This document shows positions 18,046 to 27,845 of a stretch of 64,000 nucleotides of DNA, piece by piece. Below the pieces are notes generated by a model. That model was given only the letters and a program-made list of their open reading frames with translations. It was not told the DNA's origin and did not search any database. This stretch comes from Paenibacillus dendrobii (GTDB lineage: Bacteria; Bacillota; Bacilli; Paenibacillales; Paenibacillaceae): the NCBI RefSeq assembly GCF_009807035.1, contig NZ_WUBI01000001.1, positions 1,116,001-1,180,000 of the forward strand. Direction: 5' to 3'. The position numbers were made by a program, and so were the translations under genes. Positions within the stretch are counted from its first letter, which is position 1; each line of letters starts with the position of its first letter.

Positions 18046-18495
18046 TTAGGGACGTTGCGCGGCTGAATCCAGCATCTGCTTCAGCTTGCGCAAGACGTGA
18101 ATGAATTGATCGAGCTCATCCTCGTTGAGCGTTTCCTTGACCATACTGTTAATATAGCCATACAAAACGTTGTACGCCTCATCGACAATACTCTTCCCCT
18201 CTGGAGTAATGGTAATGACGGAGATGCGGTTATCATGCTCCAAACGCACGACTCTTACCAACCCTTTGTCGGTCAGCTTTTTCAATCGGTTGGATATGGC
18301 GCTCTTATGCACCTGAAGCATGTCCGCCAACTGGCCTGCCGTCAAAGCTCCGAGCTGATCCACCAGCTTCATGAGCCGCAACTGCTGCGGAGAATATTCC
18401 TTCCAGATCGAATGGTCCATGTATTTGATCATTTGCTCCGCGCCGCGCATCATCACTTCCTCGAAGAGATCCGCTGATTCGCTGAATTTATCCAT
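18046..18495 (-). CDS. MarR family transcriptional regulator
   Basis: The product has 149 residues with a winged HTH at about 55-120 (LTAGQLADMLQVHKSAISNRLKKLTDKGLVRVVRLEHDNRISVITITPEG), including the D-x-R wing motif of MarR proteins. It is followed at 39 nt by an SDR gene, presumably its target as well as itself. MarR-type repressors of this kind commonly respond to phenolic or electrophilic compounds; the ligand here is unknown. Confidence 0.9.
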   Translation of the reverse strand: MDKFSESADLFEEVMMRGAEQMIKYMDHSIWKEYSPQQLRLMKLVDQLGALTAGQLADMLQVHKSAISNRLKKLTDKGLVRVVRLEHDNRISVITITPEGKSIVDEAYNVLYGYINSMVKETLNEDELDQFIHVLRKLKQMLDSAAQRP

Positions 18496-18707
18496 CTAAG
18501 CACCTCTAATCCGAATATTAGTTTACCCCCTAAACTTTAGCGAGTCAAACCTTGTATTTACTACATTTCTATGTACAAGCAGGATGAATTTTGATGATCG
18601 TAACGATCCACATACAAGCAGTTTTGATTTTACACCATCCCTAGGACAGAATGAAACCAGCAGATTGAAAGCTGATAGCTGTGATGATACGTCAACGAGA
18701 TCGCAAT

Positions 18708-18735
18708 AAAAAAAGCCCGAATCTTCGGGCCTTTT
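18708..18735 (-). terminator. Terminator of the MATE exporter gene
   Basis: The minus-strand stem GCCCGAA/TTCGGGC with a two-base loop is followed by seven T, 11 nt past the MATE stop. Confidence 0.9.
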
Positions 18736-18745
18736 CCTAAACCTT

Positions 18746-20137
18746 CTATGTGGCAATGTTCTCCGTTGAATCCAATGTTTTCGAATCCGTGTTAAACGTC
18801 CGAATCCATTTGAAACGGTTAACTTTGACGAGTGCGACGAAGCATTTGAGGATCTGGTCGCATTTCAAACATATGAATGTCAACAGCGGTGACAAATCAA
18901 ACACGAAAGCGCATATCGCCGAAGCAGGCAGCACCACGAGCCACATGAATATAAAATCATTATAGAGCACGAATTTCGTGTCTCCCCCGCTGCGCACAAT
19001 GCCGGTTAACGCGGGCATCTGGTATGCCGTCCCTACCACGGTGATCGATAAGACGGTCATGAACTGGACTGCCAATGCCTTGGCTTCCTCGGAGATGGTA
19101 TACAGCCCCGTCACGTAATCCTTCGTAATAAAGAGTACCAGGCCCGTGGCCAAACCAATGCACAGATATAACATCTGCATCGTTTTACTGTAAGTGATGA
19201 TTTTGGAGACATGCCCTTCCCCGATCGTTTTGCCGATGACAACGGCTGTAGCGCTGGCAGAAGCATACGTAATCACGGTAACGAGCTGGAAAACGGTTGT
19301 AGCTACGCTATTCGCAGCAATGGCCGATTCGCCCATATGACCCAAAATAGCGGATTGGGCACCCATCGCGCAAGCCCATAACGCATTCGCCATCAAAATC
19401 GGAGATCCGATGCGTAAGTACTGTCTGAATAACTCCTTATCCACCTGGAAGAAATCCTTCAATTTGAGCATAAGCCTGCGGTCGAAACGTTTAATGAAGA
19501 TGATGACTATAACGGTTTCGATTATTCTCGCCGCGAGTGTCGCTGTCGCCGAGCCGCTAACCCCCATTCTCGGTAAACCGAAGTGGCCGTATATGAGTAC
19601 ATAATTCAAGCAAACATTGATGATCAAGGTCGATAAAGATACGATGAATCCAATGCGAACAATTTCAACGCTGCGAAGGGATGCCAGCAGCACATTCGTA
19701 ATGGCGAAAAACACATACGAGAAGCAAATGATTCTTAAATACTTTGCACCCTCCTGTATCACTCCATGCTCATTCGTAAACAGCGACATGCAGCCTTCCG
19801 GAAAAACAAACACGATTATCCACATGACTACGCTGACGAGCAGCGCGATCCGCATCCCGATACTTGCAGCCTTTTTCACGGATTCCAAATTCTTGGCCCC
19901 CCAGCTTCTTGAGGACAAGATGACGAGCCCTTCCGCCGCACCCATCACGAGCATTTGCAGAATAAACTGGATCTGGTTTGCAAGTGCAACCCCCGACAAA
20001 GCCGATTGACTGTAACCACCCAACATCAAATTGTCGGATAAATTCACGCCGAGCGTAATGATATTTTGCAGGGCGATCAGCAAGGTTAGCCTGAAAAAGT
20101 TCTTGTAAAACGAGGTCTCCCTCACCCATAAGCTCAT
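18746..20137 (-). CDS. MATE family multidrug/cation exporter
   Basis: The product has 463 residues and about 12 membrane helices in two MatE halves; GYSQSALSGVALANQIQFI in the first half and GESAIAANSVATTVFQL in the second are the family signatures. The C-terminal CLKCDQILKCFVALVKVNRFKWIR is typical of a Firmicute MATE clade. The start follows GAAGGAATG. It has its own terminator and no clear partner gene. It would exchange drugs or other organic cations for Na+ or H+; the substrate is unknown. Confidence 0.9.
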   Translation of the reverse strand: MSLWVRETSFYKNFFRLTLLIALQNIITLGVNLSDNLMLGGYSQSALSGVALANQIQFILQMLVMGAAEGLVILSSRSWGAKNLESVKKAASIGMRIALLVSVVMWIIVFVFPEGCMSLFTNEHGVIQEGAKYLRIICFSYVFFAITNVLLASLRSVEIVRIGFIVSLSTLIINVCLNYVLIYGHFGLPRMGVSGSATATLAARIIETVIVIIFIKRFDRRLMLKLKDFFQVDKELFRQYLRIGSPILMANALWACAMGAQSAILGHMGESAIAANSVATTVFQLVTVITYASASATAVVIGKTIGEGHVSKIITYSKTMQMLYLCIGLATGLVLFITKDYVTGLYTISEEAKALAVQFMTVLSITVVGTAYQMPALTGIVRSGGDTKFVLYNDFIFMWLVVLPASAICAFVFDLSPLLTFICLKCDQILKCFVALVKVNRFKWIRTFNTDSKTLDSTENIAT

Positions 20138-20326
20138 AGCATTCCTTCTTCTCTCTTTAGTATGATTTCGCCTGATGCTGCAATCAAGTTCTGTGTCCTT
20201 ATGTATATTCGCAGTAAGCTTTTAACAGCATACCATATTCAGATCACGCGAGTGACCCCGATATCCAAGCGAAATGCACAAAAAAATTCGAAAAAAAATA
20301 CAGATTTCGTGTCTGCAGACGATCTC

Positions 20327-20368
20327 AAAAAAAGCCATGAAGCGAAGGTTAGTTCGCTTCATGGCTTT
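20327..20368 (-). terminator. Terminator of the DUF981 gene
   Basis: A perfect 16-bp stem (AAAGCCATGAAGCGAA / TTCGCTTCATGGCTTT) with a six-base loop is followed on the minus strand by a T-run. It begins 30 nt after the stop of the 20398-21108 gene. The rest of 20138-20397 holds nothing I can support. Confidence 0.88.
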
Positions 20369-20397
20369 CGGATTATGCCATCTAAGTTCGCCGGCGA

Positions 20398-21108
20398 TTA
20401 CATGGTGTGAATGATCAAACCAATGTGCGTAAAGTAGTTCAATGCACCAAACAGCAAGAAGGCGATTCCGGCGATCAACCAGCAAATTCTCATAATGCCT
20501 GCCACGATTACGTTGCCTTTGGCGAGTGAAAACGGCAGCAATATAGCTCCAATGCCCGTAAGGGCGTACAAACCGGAAATAAACGTCGCTTCCAGAAGCG
20601 GATAATCCGCAAACCGCCCTGAAATGGGCTCTTCCGGGGGTGCAGCAAACAATTCAAAATACATCCCGGCAATGGCAATCGATATCAGGGCCAATCCCAT
20701 CGCCCCGGCAAAGTAAGTAATCGGTTGAATCATTTTTTTCATGTGTTCCAGCTCTTGCTTCGTTCCCGCAGCTGGCTCCAACTCCCCTCCCTTACCGGAT
20801 TTCGAACGCCGCCATAACAAGATCGCCCCAGCCAACAGCAGCACTCCGAATCCGAGCGATGGTTCGCCGAATATAATGTCATCAAAAGGAAAGCCGACCT
20901 TGGACAGGGGCCATGTCAATGTCATAGCTCCTCCAAGCAGCGTAAGTATGAAACCCGGTACAGCAAATCCCATGGACCAGCCTTCGTAGCTGACATGCTT
21001 TCCATGACTGAGAAGCGATCCGAACCGCAGCAGCATGAGCAGTGCCACACCTGTGGCTACGGACATCAGCGTGTTGTACATTTGCGTTGAAGCCCAATCA
21101 ATATGCAT
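20398..21108 (-). CDS. DUF981 family integral membrane protein
   Basis: I place the start at 21108 (MHIDWASTQMYN), nine bases after AAAGG; ATGs at 21114 and 21117 and a TTG at 21126 are less well placed. The product has 236 residues and seven or so membrane helices. The N-terminal IDWASTQMYNTL and the internal GFAVPGFILTLLGGAMTLTWPL are typical of DUF981 proteins. No biochemical function is known for the family. It is a single-gene unit between a strong terminator and a 230-bp region leading to a divergent VOC gene. Confidence 0.7.
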   Translation of the reverse strand: MHIDWASTQMYNTLMSVATGVALLMLLRFGSLLSHGKHVSYEGWSMGFAVPGFILTLLGGAMTLTWPLSKVGFPFDDIIFGEPSLGFGVLLLAGAILLWRRSKSGKGGELEPAAGTKQELEHMKKMIQPITYFAGAMGLALISIAIAGMYFELFAAPPEEPISGRFADYPLLEATFISGLYALTGIGAILLPFSLAKGNVIVAGIMRICWLIAGIAFLLFGALNYFTHIGLIIHTM

Positions 21109-21338
21109 GTTCATCATCCTTTGCAAGTTTGCATGAAAAACGTTATAAACGTTTATATCTATTTTTTAACCAATATGCGGTAATTGTAAAACTTCTAGAG
21201 AAGCATTCTCTGCCAAGATCATGCTTTGAAAAGGACCATTGAAGTAATATATAATATGGTATCTATAATTTACTATTATTGGCAAAGATAATTCATGTCT
21301 GTATCTCCAATGAGTGCAGAAGGAGGGATTCTAATATC

Positions 21339-21689
21339 ATGAAGATTAAGCGCATTGTCAGCAACATACATACGACAGAAATTGCAGAAGCTAGACGTTT
21401 TTATCAGGATATTCTCGGGCTGGATTCATTAATGGATCATGGCTGGATCGCAACCTACGGATCGGATGAACAAATGAGTGTACAGATCAGTTTTGCTTCT
21501 GAAGGTGGTTCCGGCACGGTGACGCCTGATCTTTCCATCGAAGTCGATGATGTCAATGAAGCTTACGAGCGCATGAACGATGCCGGATTTAACATTGAAT
21601 ACGGTCCTGCGGACGAGCCTTGGGGCGTGAGAAGATTCTATGTCCGCGATCCATTCGGGAAGCTTGTGAATATTCTGAGTCATCAATAA
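21339..21689 (+). CDS. VOC (glyoxalase/dioxygenase superfamily) protein
   Basis: The start at 21339 is preceded by AGGAGGG; upstream in-frame codons lack a ribosome site. The product has 116 residues, a single VOC module with the two beta-alpha-beta-beta-beta halves (ISNIHTTEIAEARRFYQDILGL and DLSIEVDDVNEAYERMNDAGF). The C-terminal YVRDPFGKLVNI is the usual VOC ending. The first-strand position often held by a metal His is His31 (NIHTTEI), and the last Glu ligand is replaced, so it may be a binding or resistance protein rather than an enzyme. Confidence 0.82.
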   Translation: MKIKRIVSNIHTTEIAEARRFYQDILGLDSLMDHGWIATYGSDEQMSVQISFASEGGSGTVTPDLSIEVDDVNEAYERMNDAGFNIEYGPADEPWGVRRFYVRDPFGKLVNILSHQ

Positions 21690-21710
21690 ATCCTATTAGC
21701 GGCTTCATGA

Positions 21711-21757
21711 AAAAAGACACTTGCCTCTCATTCTCCCTTGAGGCAAGTGTCTTTCTT
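21711..21757. terminator. Bidirectional terminator between the VOC and GH84 genes
   Basis: A 14-bp perfect stem, AAGACACTTGCCTC / GAGGCAAGTGTCTT, has T-rich flanks on both strands and sits between convergent stops. Confidence 0.9.
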
Positions 21758-21792
21758 TATTTACTTCTTAATACAATTCAATGATTCATTTC

Positions 21793-24378
21793 TTACTCGA
21801 TCCCCTTCGACGTTCTTACGCTTGGAAGTGAAAATAAGGATGCGCGTTCCACAAAAATACGATTTCCCCGTACGTCTGCTTTTTCGAAGGTGATATCCTG
21901 GCCGTCTGCTAATGCGGCTTCTGAAACAGCGAACGGCGAGTCCGATTCCAATGAACCGTAAAGTTTGATGATATCGCCTTTGTTCGCGTGATGAATCGTT
22001 ACTTTTCCGGTTTTCTCAAAAGCAATATCCGCTGTGTTCACCTTTTCCGACAGCTCCGGATAGCGTTCATCAAACAACTCGAATGCATAAATGCGGGTAT
22101 GACCGCTTCCTTCAAGGCTGGTTTGCGCCGGTTCAATGATTTGCAGACGGACATAACGCGCCGTGTGCTCCTGAGGAAGGATTCGGTTAATAACGTCCGC
22201 TTTATTGCCCACGACCTCATCAATGACTGTGAAATGCTCTCCATCTTCGCTCATCAGAATTTGTGCTTGTCTTGTATTCCAATATTTCGTTTCTTTTGCC
22301 TCCGGATGACCGCAGTTCACGATCCGGTATTGCTTGATGGTTGTAGGCTCCTTGAGATCGATAGTCAAATGCGGCCGATGCTCGCTGGAACACCATTTGC
22401 CGCTGTTAATTGTTCCATCGATGGTCTTCAAGCCAGTTTCATTGTCGTTTACGCTGCTTGAAGCTTCGGCTGTCACTCCGAGGGACGCCAAGGCAATATT
22501 CTTCCGATTATAACCAAGCACCGGCTCCTTCTGTTCCGTTCCTGCCCGAACGGCGGTCAGCACAAGCATGTCGGCAATCAATGGTTTGATGATATGTGTA
22601 CCTACGTCCACCGTAAAATCAAACGGAATTTCTTCTTTCAGGCGGTTCACTTTGCAATCTTCCATAGCCAAAAGCATGCGATGCGCTTCTTCGTTGTGCT
22701 GCTCCATACGAAGCAGATTGTCGCTTTGAAGAGCACTTATCGAATGTAGAATATGCTGCCCTGCCTTTGCCATGAGCCTAAAGGCTTGTAGAAACGGCTC
22801 TAACTCGTCAACCAGTTTACGATTGAGGCAGTGCTCTTGAATGCGGTCCGCTGCTTGTTCCATACGCTCGAAACTTGCAAGCAATCGCGCGGAGGGTGCG
22901 GAAACGTCCCTTCCAGCTTCGAATCCCTCCCTGACTTCTTGCACGTCATCTTGCAAATACCATGACTCGTCAAAAAGGAAGTCTCCGCTGATCCCTCCGT
23001 CATCTTTCAAGTAACAGCTATTGGATGCAAAGATCTCCAAATCTTCTGCCACCTCCGGCGCAAGGGCTTTGAAAGAAGCCGCAAAGCTGCGCTCCGTATC
23101 GAAAGCATCCGTATTCCAGTTATGGTCCGCGATGCAAAACATGGCCTGTTTGGAAGCCTGAGCCTGATTCATGGGATTGGCAAAAAATCCGTTCACATTG
23201 TCTAGATCAGAGTTCAGGTTTTCAATTTTTCCCATCAGAATCTTGGAATCGCAATAATCATTCACGGGATAGTTCCACCAAACAGAGAGGTTGCGTTCGG
23301 ACTCGATTTCGCGCATTGGCGCAGCGTATTGCTCCTTGGAAATATTGGACATGGTGGCAGCACCTGTCCACATGATTTCGACATCTGCATGGAGCGTTTC
23401 AACAAAAGGTTTAAAATAATCCTGCATCGACGGGCCCCATGCTTCGCAGTATCTTGTTCCTACTGTGATCAGCGGGCGGACATCTCCCTTCGCCTTCACG
23501 AAATCGGTATCGATGCGGTTAATAAAGTCCGCTTGCTGTCTGCCGTCCGGAACGCCAACCAGATCGTCGAACAATACGCCAAACTGCCGCACGCCTAGAT
23601 GATACAGCTGTTCCAGTTTTGAGATCGCCGACAACATATCCTCTTCGGACGAAAGATCAATAGAATCGCCCGGATGGATAGTCCAGACGAAATTCAAATT
23701 ATTGGCATGTCCGGCTGCTGCCAGCTCCGCAATTTCTTGCGCCTTATCCTCGGGATACAGTTCTCTCCAGTGCTTGCGATGATATGGATCATCCTTGGGA
23801 GCATAAATATACGTATTCAGCTTTTGTTCAGCTCCAAATGCCATCAAATCCATGCGGTCCTCATGGCTCCAAGGGTAACCATAGAAGCCTTCTACGTAAC
23901 CACGATATAGGATTTCCGGGTAATCCGTAATACGGCATGTTTTCAAGATCCGGTTTGGCGATTGCTTGAGCATGTTGTACAGGGTTACCACTCCGTAATG
24001 AAGGCCGTCACTGTCGCTGCCCGCAATTACAATCAAACCGTTAGAGCGGTTCTCAACGGTCAAAGAATAGCCCTCTCTGTGCTTCGACAAATTCGTATCA
24101 CTGGCACCTATTTCTGTTAAATTTCCTGTCTCTTCATTCCCAGCCAGAACGATATGAGATTGCCCTTCCGTAAATTCTTCAGAAATCGTATATGTAAATC
24201 CAGCTTCGCTCAAAGCCGATTGCAGCTTGGGCAGCGTAGCTTCTTTAAGTTCTGTTTTGACCACGATATGAACGCTTTCGGTCAGTTGAACTTCTCCTTC
24301 CAATGGAATCACCGATTGAGGAACGGGAAAAAGTTCATATAGGCTGTTTTTGTCTGGGGTCAAATTTTGCATGGTCAT
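21793..24378 (-). CDS. GH84-type beta-N-acetylglucosaminidase with F5/8-type C domain, no signal peptide
   Basis: The product has 861 residues. Residues 15-150 form a GH20b-like N-domain. The GH84 catalytic barrel covers about 155-440: YVEGFYGYPWSHEDRMDLM, LNTYIYAPKDDPYHR, and the catalytic Asp pair in VLFDDLVG at about 272. A helical region (about 445-600) and a discoidin/F5-8C carbohydrate-binding domain (about 620-770; WCSSEHRPHLTIDLKEP) follow. The N-terminus (MTMQNLTPDKNSLYELFP) is hydrophilic, so export by Sec is unlikely, unlike the secreted clostridial hyaluronidase/NagJ enzymes. It would cut GlcNAc from glycoproteins, hyaluronan-like or cell-wall-derived glycans. The start follows GAGGAG. 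Confidence 0.88.
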   Translation of the reverse strand: MTMQNLTPDKNSLYELFPVPQSVIPLEGEVQLTESVHIVVKTELKEATLPKLQSALSEAGFTYTISEEFTEGQSHIVLAGNEETGNLTEIGASDTNLSKHREGYSLTVENRSNGLIVIAGSDSDGLHYGVVTLYNMLKQSPNRILKTCRITDYPEILYRGYVEGFYGYPWSHEDRMDLMAFGAEQKLNTYIYAPKDDPYHRKHWRELYPEDKAQEIAELAAAGHANNLNFVWTIHPGDSIDLSSEEDMLSAISKLEQLYHLGVRQFGVLFDDLVGVPDGRQQADFINRIDTDFVKAKGDVRPLITVGTRYCEAWGPSMQDYFKPFVETLHADVEIMWTGAATMSNISKEQYAAPMREIESERNLSVWWNYPVNDYCDSKILMGKIENLNSDLDNVNGFFANPMNQAQASKQAMFCIADHNWNTDAFDTERSFAASFKALAPEVAEDLEIFASNSCYLKDDGGISGDFLFDESWYLQDDVQEVREGFEAGRDVSAPSARLLASFERMEQAADRIQEHCLNRKLVDELEPFLQAFRLMAKAGQHILHSISALQSDNLLRMEQHNEEAHRMLLAMEDCKVNRLKEEIPFDFTVDVGTHIIKPLIADMLVLTAVRAGTEQKEPVLGYNRKNIALASLGVTAEASSSVNDNETGLKTIDGTINSGKWCSSEHRPHLTIDLKEPTTIKQYRIVNCGHPEAKETKYWNTRQAQILMSEDGEHFTVIDEVVGNKADVINRILPQEHTARYVRLQIIEPAQTSLEGSGHTRIYAFELFDERYPELSEKVNTADIAFEKTGKVTIHHANKGDIIKLYGSLESDSPFAVSEAALADGQDITFEKADVRGNRIFVERASLFSLPSVRTSKGIE

Positions 24379-24545
24379 GTTGCACTCCTCTTCTCTATCT
24401 TATTCACAATATCCATTATATCAATTAAGTCTTTTATATGGCTACTCCCCCGTTAATCGGGATTATTCCACATTTTTCTTGAGACGATGCCTTGATTTTC
24501 ACGTATAATAGGAATATCTTGGATGATCTATATGGAGGTTGTAAC

Positions 24546-25616
24546 ATGGGATTGTTTTCTTTTATTAAAGGCCAATTTATTGAAGTAATTGAATGGACCG
24601 ACAACACCAATGAAATCGTTCATCAGTTTCCGGTTTATGACAAAGCGATTAAAATGGGCGCCCAGCTCACGGTTCGTGAATCGCAGGCTGCCATTTTTCT
24701 GAATGAAGGGCAAATCGCCGATGTCTTCGGACCCGGGAGATATATATTAAGCACGGAGAACATGCCGGTTCTAACGGCTCTGAAATCCTGGAAATACGCA
24801 TTTAATTCACCATTTAAGGCAGACGTTTACTTCGTGAACACACGTAATTTTACCGATCAAAAATGGGGCACGACCAATCCGATTATTATGCGGGATGCCG
24901 AATTCGGGGCGATTCGGATGCGCGGCTTCGGAAGCTATGCTTTCCGGGTGCAGGATCCGGCGCTGTTCCTGAAAGAGATTTTTGGTACGCAGTCTTCATT
25001 CTCTGCGGATCAAATCGGTGGCTACCTTAAATCCGTCATCGTCTCGGGACTTAGCGATCTGATTGGCGAGGCCAGAATTCCGATTATGGATCTCGCGCTT
25101 CACTATGATGAACTCAGTTCTTCCGTACGGGCTAAACTGGAGCCAACCTTTAACGGCATGGGTCTCTCTTTGCCCGGCTTCTTCATCGAAAACATCTCCC
25201 TACCAGAAGAGGTTGAGAAAATGATTGACCGCAAATCTTCCATGAACATTGCGGGCAATCTCGATCAATACATGAAATTCCAGGCGGCGGAATCGATTCG
25301 GGATGCAGCCAACAATCCAGGAGGAGTCGCCGGTACAGGCGCGGGTCTGGGTGCCGGTATGGCCATGGGCCAAATCTTCACTCAGGCCATGAACCACCCT
25401 GCCGAGCCGGCGGCTGCTCCTTCGGCACCTCCTGCACCTGCTCCTGCGTCGGAAGCAACCATTCCTTGTACTGCGTGTGGACACGGGATCAAGCCCAATG
25501 AGAAGTTTTGTCCAGAGTGCGGTGCCCCAAGACCGGAAAAGAAATTCTGTACCGAATGCGGCGGCACACTGGAGCCAGGCATGAAATTCTGCCCGAGCTG
25601 CGGGAATAAAGCGTAA
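24546..25616 (+). CDS. ydjI: YdjI-like SPFH-domain protein with C-terminal zinc ribbons
   Basis: The start at 24546 (MGLFSFIKGQF) is behind TGGAGG; the product has 356 residues. Residues 1-245 match the virion-core/SPFH-like domain of B. subtilis YdjI (EWTDNTNEIVHQFPVYDKAIKMGAQLTVRESQAA). A low-complexity Gly/Ala/Pro linker (about 265-305) follows. The C-terminus has two treble-clef/zinc-ribbon modules with four CxxC pairs (CTACGHG, CPECGAP, CTECGG, CPSCGN). In B. subtilis YdjI helps recruit PspA to stressed membrane. The next gene, 12 nt away, is YdjG-like. No pspA or ydjH gene is seen here. Confidence 0.8.
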   Translation: MGLFSFIKGQFIEVIEWTDNTNEIVHQFPVYDKAIKMGAQLTVRESQAAIFLNEGQIADVFGPGRYILSTENMPVLTALKSWKYAFNSPFKADVYFVNTRNFTDQKWGTTNPIIMRDAEFGAIRMRGFGSYAFRVQDPALFLKEIFGTQSSFSADQIGGYLKSVIVSGLSDLIGEARIPIMDLALHYDELSSSVRAKLEPTFNGMGLSLPGFFIENISLPEEVEKMIDRKSSMNIAGNLDQYMKFQAAESIRDAANNPGGVAGTGAGLGAGMAMGQIFTQAMNHPAEPAAAPSAPPAPAPASEATIPCTACGHGIKPNEKFCPECGAPRPEKKFCTECGGTLEPGMKFCPSCGNKA

Positions 25617-25628
25617 AGGAGAACCAAT

Positions 25629-26720
25629 ATGACGCTAGAAGCCCCGATCCGGTTTCCTTGCTCCGGCTGCGGAGCCCAAATGGTATTCGATGCCGAGAGC
25701 CAGCAACTCAAATGCACCTACTGCGGCAATTTGGCCCCGATTGAAATCCCTGAAGGCTATGAAGAACCGATGGAATATGAACTTGATTTCACGGATGAAT
25801 CGGATGAATCGCTAAAAGATTGGGGGACGGAGCAGCAGGTCATCAAATGCGAAAACTGCGGAGCCGAAACGCTGATTCCAGCCCAGCAAACCGCTGCCAT
25901 GTGCGCATTCTGCGGTTCGCCGAAGGTGCTTCCTCAAGGCAGCGACGACAGCATCCGCCCTGAATCTCTGATTCCCTTCCATATTTCCAAAGATCGGGCA
26001 AATGAGCTCTTTCTAAAGTGGAAGAAGAAAAAATGGTTTGTACCGAATGCCTTCAAAAAACAGCAGACCAACTCCAATGTCACAGGGATCTATATCCCCT
26101 TCTGGACCTTCGATGCGCAGACCGAATCGGATTATTCAGCCGAAGTCGGAGTGTATCATTATCGTACAGAAACGCGGACGCGCACGGTTGACGGTAAGAC
26201 GGAAACTTATACCGAGCAGGTTCGTTATACCGTCTGGCATTCGACAAGCGGCAATTATGAGCGTTTTTTCAACGATATCTTGATACCCGCTTCCAGCCAG
26301 CATGACAAGAAGCTGATCGAAAGATTCCATGATTTCAATCTAAAAGACCTTTATCCGTATAAACCGGAATTTTTGAGCGGCTTCACCGCCGAGAGATATA
26401 ACGTTCATCTCCGGGACGGCTGGGACATTGCAAAAGCGCGGATTGATGATGGCCTCGAAAGTGACATCCGTAGCAATATCGGCGGGGACGAAATCAGAAA
26501 TCTGAGCATCAACACTGATTATTACGACCAGACCTACAAACATATACTTTTACCACTATGGAATGCAACCTATGCCTTCAAGAATAAAACTTATCATTAT
26601 ATGGTCAATGGCGAGACGGGAAGCATTAGCGGCAAAGTGCCTCGCAGCGGCTGGAAGATCACTTCTTTTGTCCTGCTCTGCCTGATCATCACCGTCGGCA
26701 TCATTTTGTATTTTTCGTGA
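25629..26720 (+). CDS. ydjG: YdjG-like zinc-ribbon membrane protein
   Basis: The product has 363 residues. Two zinc ribbons occupy the N-terminus (CSGCGAQ...CTYCGN at about 11-32 and CENCGAE...CAFCGS at about 77-98). A beta-rich central domain (YIPFWTFDAQTESDY, LLPLWNATYAFKNKTY) leads to a single C-terminal membrane helix (about 343-362), so the protein is a tail-anchored membrane protein with a cytoplasmic body. It starts 12 nt after ydjI and is cotranscribed. B. subtilis YdjG, together with YdjH, anchors PspA complexes; the YdjG assignment rests on domain order and neighbourhood. Confidence 0.72.
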   Translation: MTLEAPIRFPCSGCGAQMVFDAESQQLKCTYCGNLAPIEIPEGYEEPMEYELDFTDESDESLKDWGTEQQVIKCENCGAETLIPAQQTAAMCAFCGSPKVLPQGSDDSIRPESLIPFHISKDRANELFLKWKKKKWFVPNAFKKQQTNSNVTGIYIPFWTFDAQTESDYSAEVGVYHYRTETRTRTVDGKTETYTEQVRYTVWHSTSGNYERFFNDILIPASSQHDKKLIERFHDFNLKDLYPYKPEFLSGFTAERYNVHLRDGWDIAKARIDDGLESDIRSNIGGDEIRNLSINTDYYDQTYKHILLPLWNATYAFKNKTYHYMVNGETGSISGKVPRSGWKITSFVLLCLIITVGIILYFS

Positions 26721-26734
26721 AAATGTGGAACAAT

Positions 26735-26775
26735 AAAAAGACCGGTCACGGGATATCCCGTTTACCGGTCTTTTT
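26735..26775. terminator. Bidirectional terminator between ydjG and the flavin oxidoreductase
   Basis: AAAAAGACCGGT and ACCGGTCTTTTT form a perfect 12-bp stem with an inner ACGGG/CCCGT hairpin. T-runs are present on both strands. Confidence 0.9.
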
Positions 26776-26803
26776 AGTCTATTTCGTTCAATACTATAAT
26801 GAG

Positions 26804-27829
26804 TTATCGATTCATTCCCGTAATCTCAGCTACGATTTCGTAAGAACGCAGTCGTGCATGATGATCATAGATCGCGGAGTTAATAATCATCTCATCGGCC
26901 TGGGTTTCGTCCAAAAAGGCCTGCAGCTTCTGCTTCACTTCATCGGGATTGCCGATAATCGAAGTTTTCAGCTGATTCATGATGATGATTTTCTCCTGCT
27001 CCGACCAAAGACCTTCCATCGTTTTTACCGGCGCAGGCATCTGCCCCGGTGTGTTGCGGATCAAGCTCAAGAACTGCTGTTGATAGGAGGTTGCAAGATA
27101 TTCCGCCTCTTCTGTCGTATCCGCCGCGAACACGTTGACGCCAACCATGGTATGCGGCTTATCCAGCACGCTCGATGGTTGAAAATTATCGCGGTATTGC
27201 GTCAGTGCCGGTACCGTATACTCCGGCGAGAAATGGCTCGCAAAAGAAAACGGAAGGCCCAGCTTCGCTGCAAGCGCAGAACTGAATCCGCTTGATCCGA
27301 GAAGCCAGATGGGAATCTCCTGTCCTTCGCCCGGAATCGCCCGCACGCGGTTAAATCTTGAATCCGGATCCAGATAAGCTCTTAGCTGTTCTAACTGCTC
27401 CGGGAATTCCTGTCCGTTCGCCCGTACGTCTCTACGAAGGGCCATAGCTGTCAGCTGATCACTGCCGGGTGCGCGGCCCAGGCCCAGATCGATCCGGCCG
27501 GGATACATAGCCTCAAGTGTGCCGAATTGTTCCGCAATGACCAGCGGGGCATGGTTTGGCAGCATGATTCCACCGGAACCAACCCGGATCTTTCTTGTTC
27601 CGCCAGCAACGTATCCAATCACGACGGAAGTGGCAGAGCTCCCGATCCCCGGCATATTGTGATGCTCGGCCAGCCAGAAACGGTGATACCCCCATTTCTC
27701 CACATGCTGTGCCAAATCCAACGTATGCTTAAACGCCTCACCTGGCGTGCTGCCAACCGTTATCGGCGCCAAATCAAGGACGGAATAGGTAATATCCTTC
27801 AACTGTTTATCATTTTTGCTGGTTTCCAT
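26804..27829 (-). CDS. LLM-class (luciferase-like) flavin-dependent oxidoreductase
   Basis: The start at 27829 ([11 protein letters not shown]) follows AGAGAGG with an eight-base spacer; an upstream in-frame GTG lies in that site. The product has 341 residues and a complete luciferase-like TIM barrel ([79 protein letters not shown]). This is the MsnO8/YtmO-type group that uses FMN supplied by a reductase. The substrate is unknown. A DUF896 gene ends 16 nt upstream on the same strand and may be cotranscribed. Confidence 0.9.
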   Translation of the reverse strand: METSKNDKQLKDITYSVLDLAPITVGSTPGEAFKHTLDLAQHVEKWGYHRFWLAEHHNMPGIGSSATSVVIGYVAGGTRKIRVGSGGIMLPNHAPLVIAEQFGTLEAMYPGRIDLGLGRAPGSDQLTAMALRRDVRANGQEFPEQLEQLRAYLDPDSRFNRVRAIPGEGQEIPIWLLGSSGFSSALAAKLGLPFSFASHFSPEYTVPALTQYRDNFQPSSVLDKPHTMVGVNVFAADTTEEAEYLATSYQQQFLSLIRNTPGQMPAPVKTMEGLWSEQEKIIIMNQLKTSIIGNPDEVKQKLQAFLDETQADEMIINSAIYDHHARLRSYEIVAEITGMNR

Positions 27830-27845
27830 ATGCTGCACCTCTCTC

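Noticed and set aside
20162..20410. 82-codon plus-strand frame
   Set aside because: It runs through the terminator of the DUF981 gene, has no ribosome site and gives a Lys/Asn-rich sequence without domain character.
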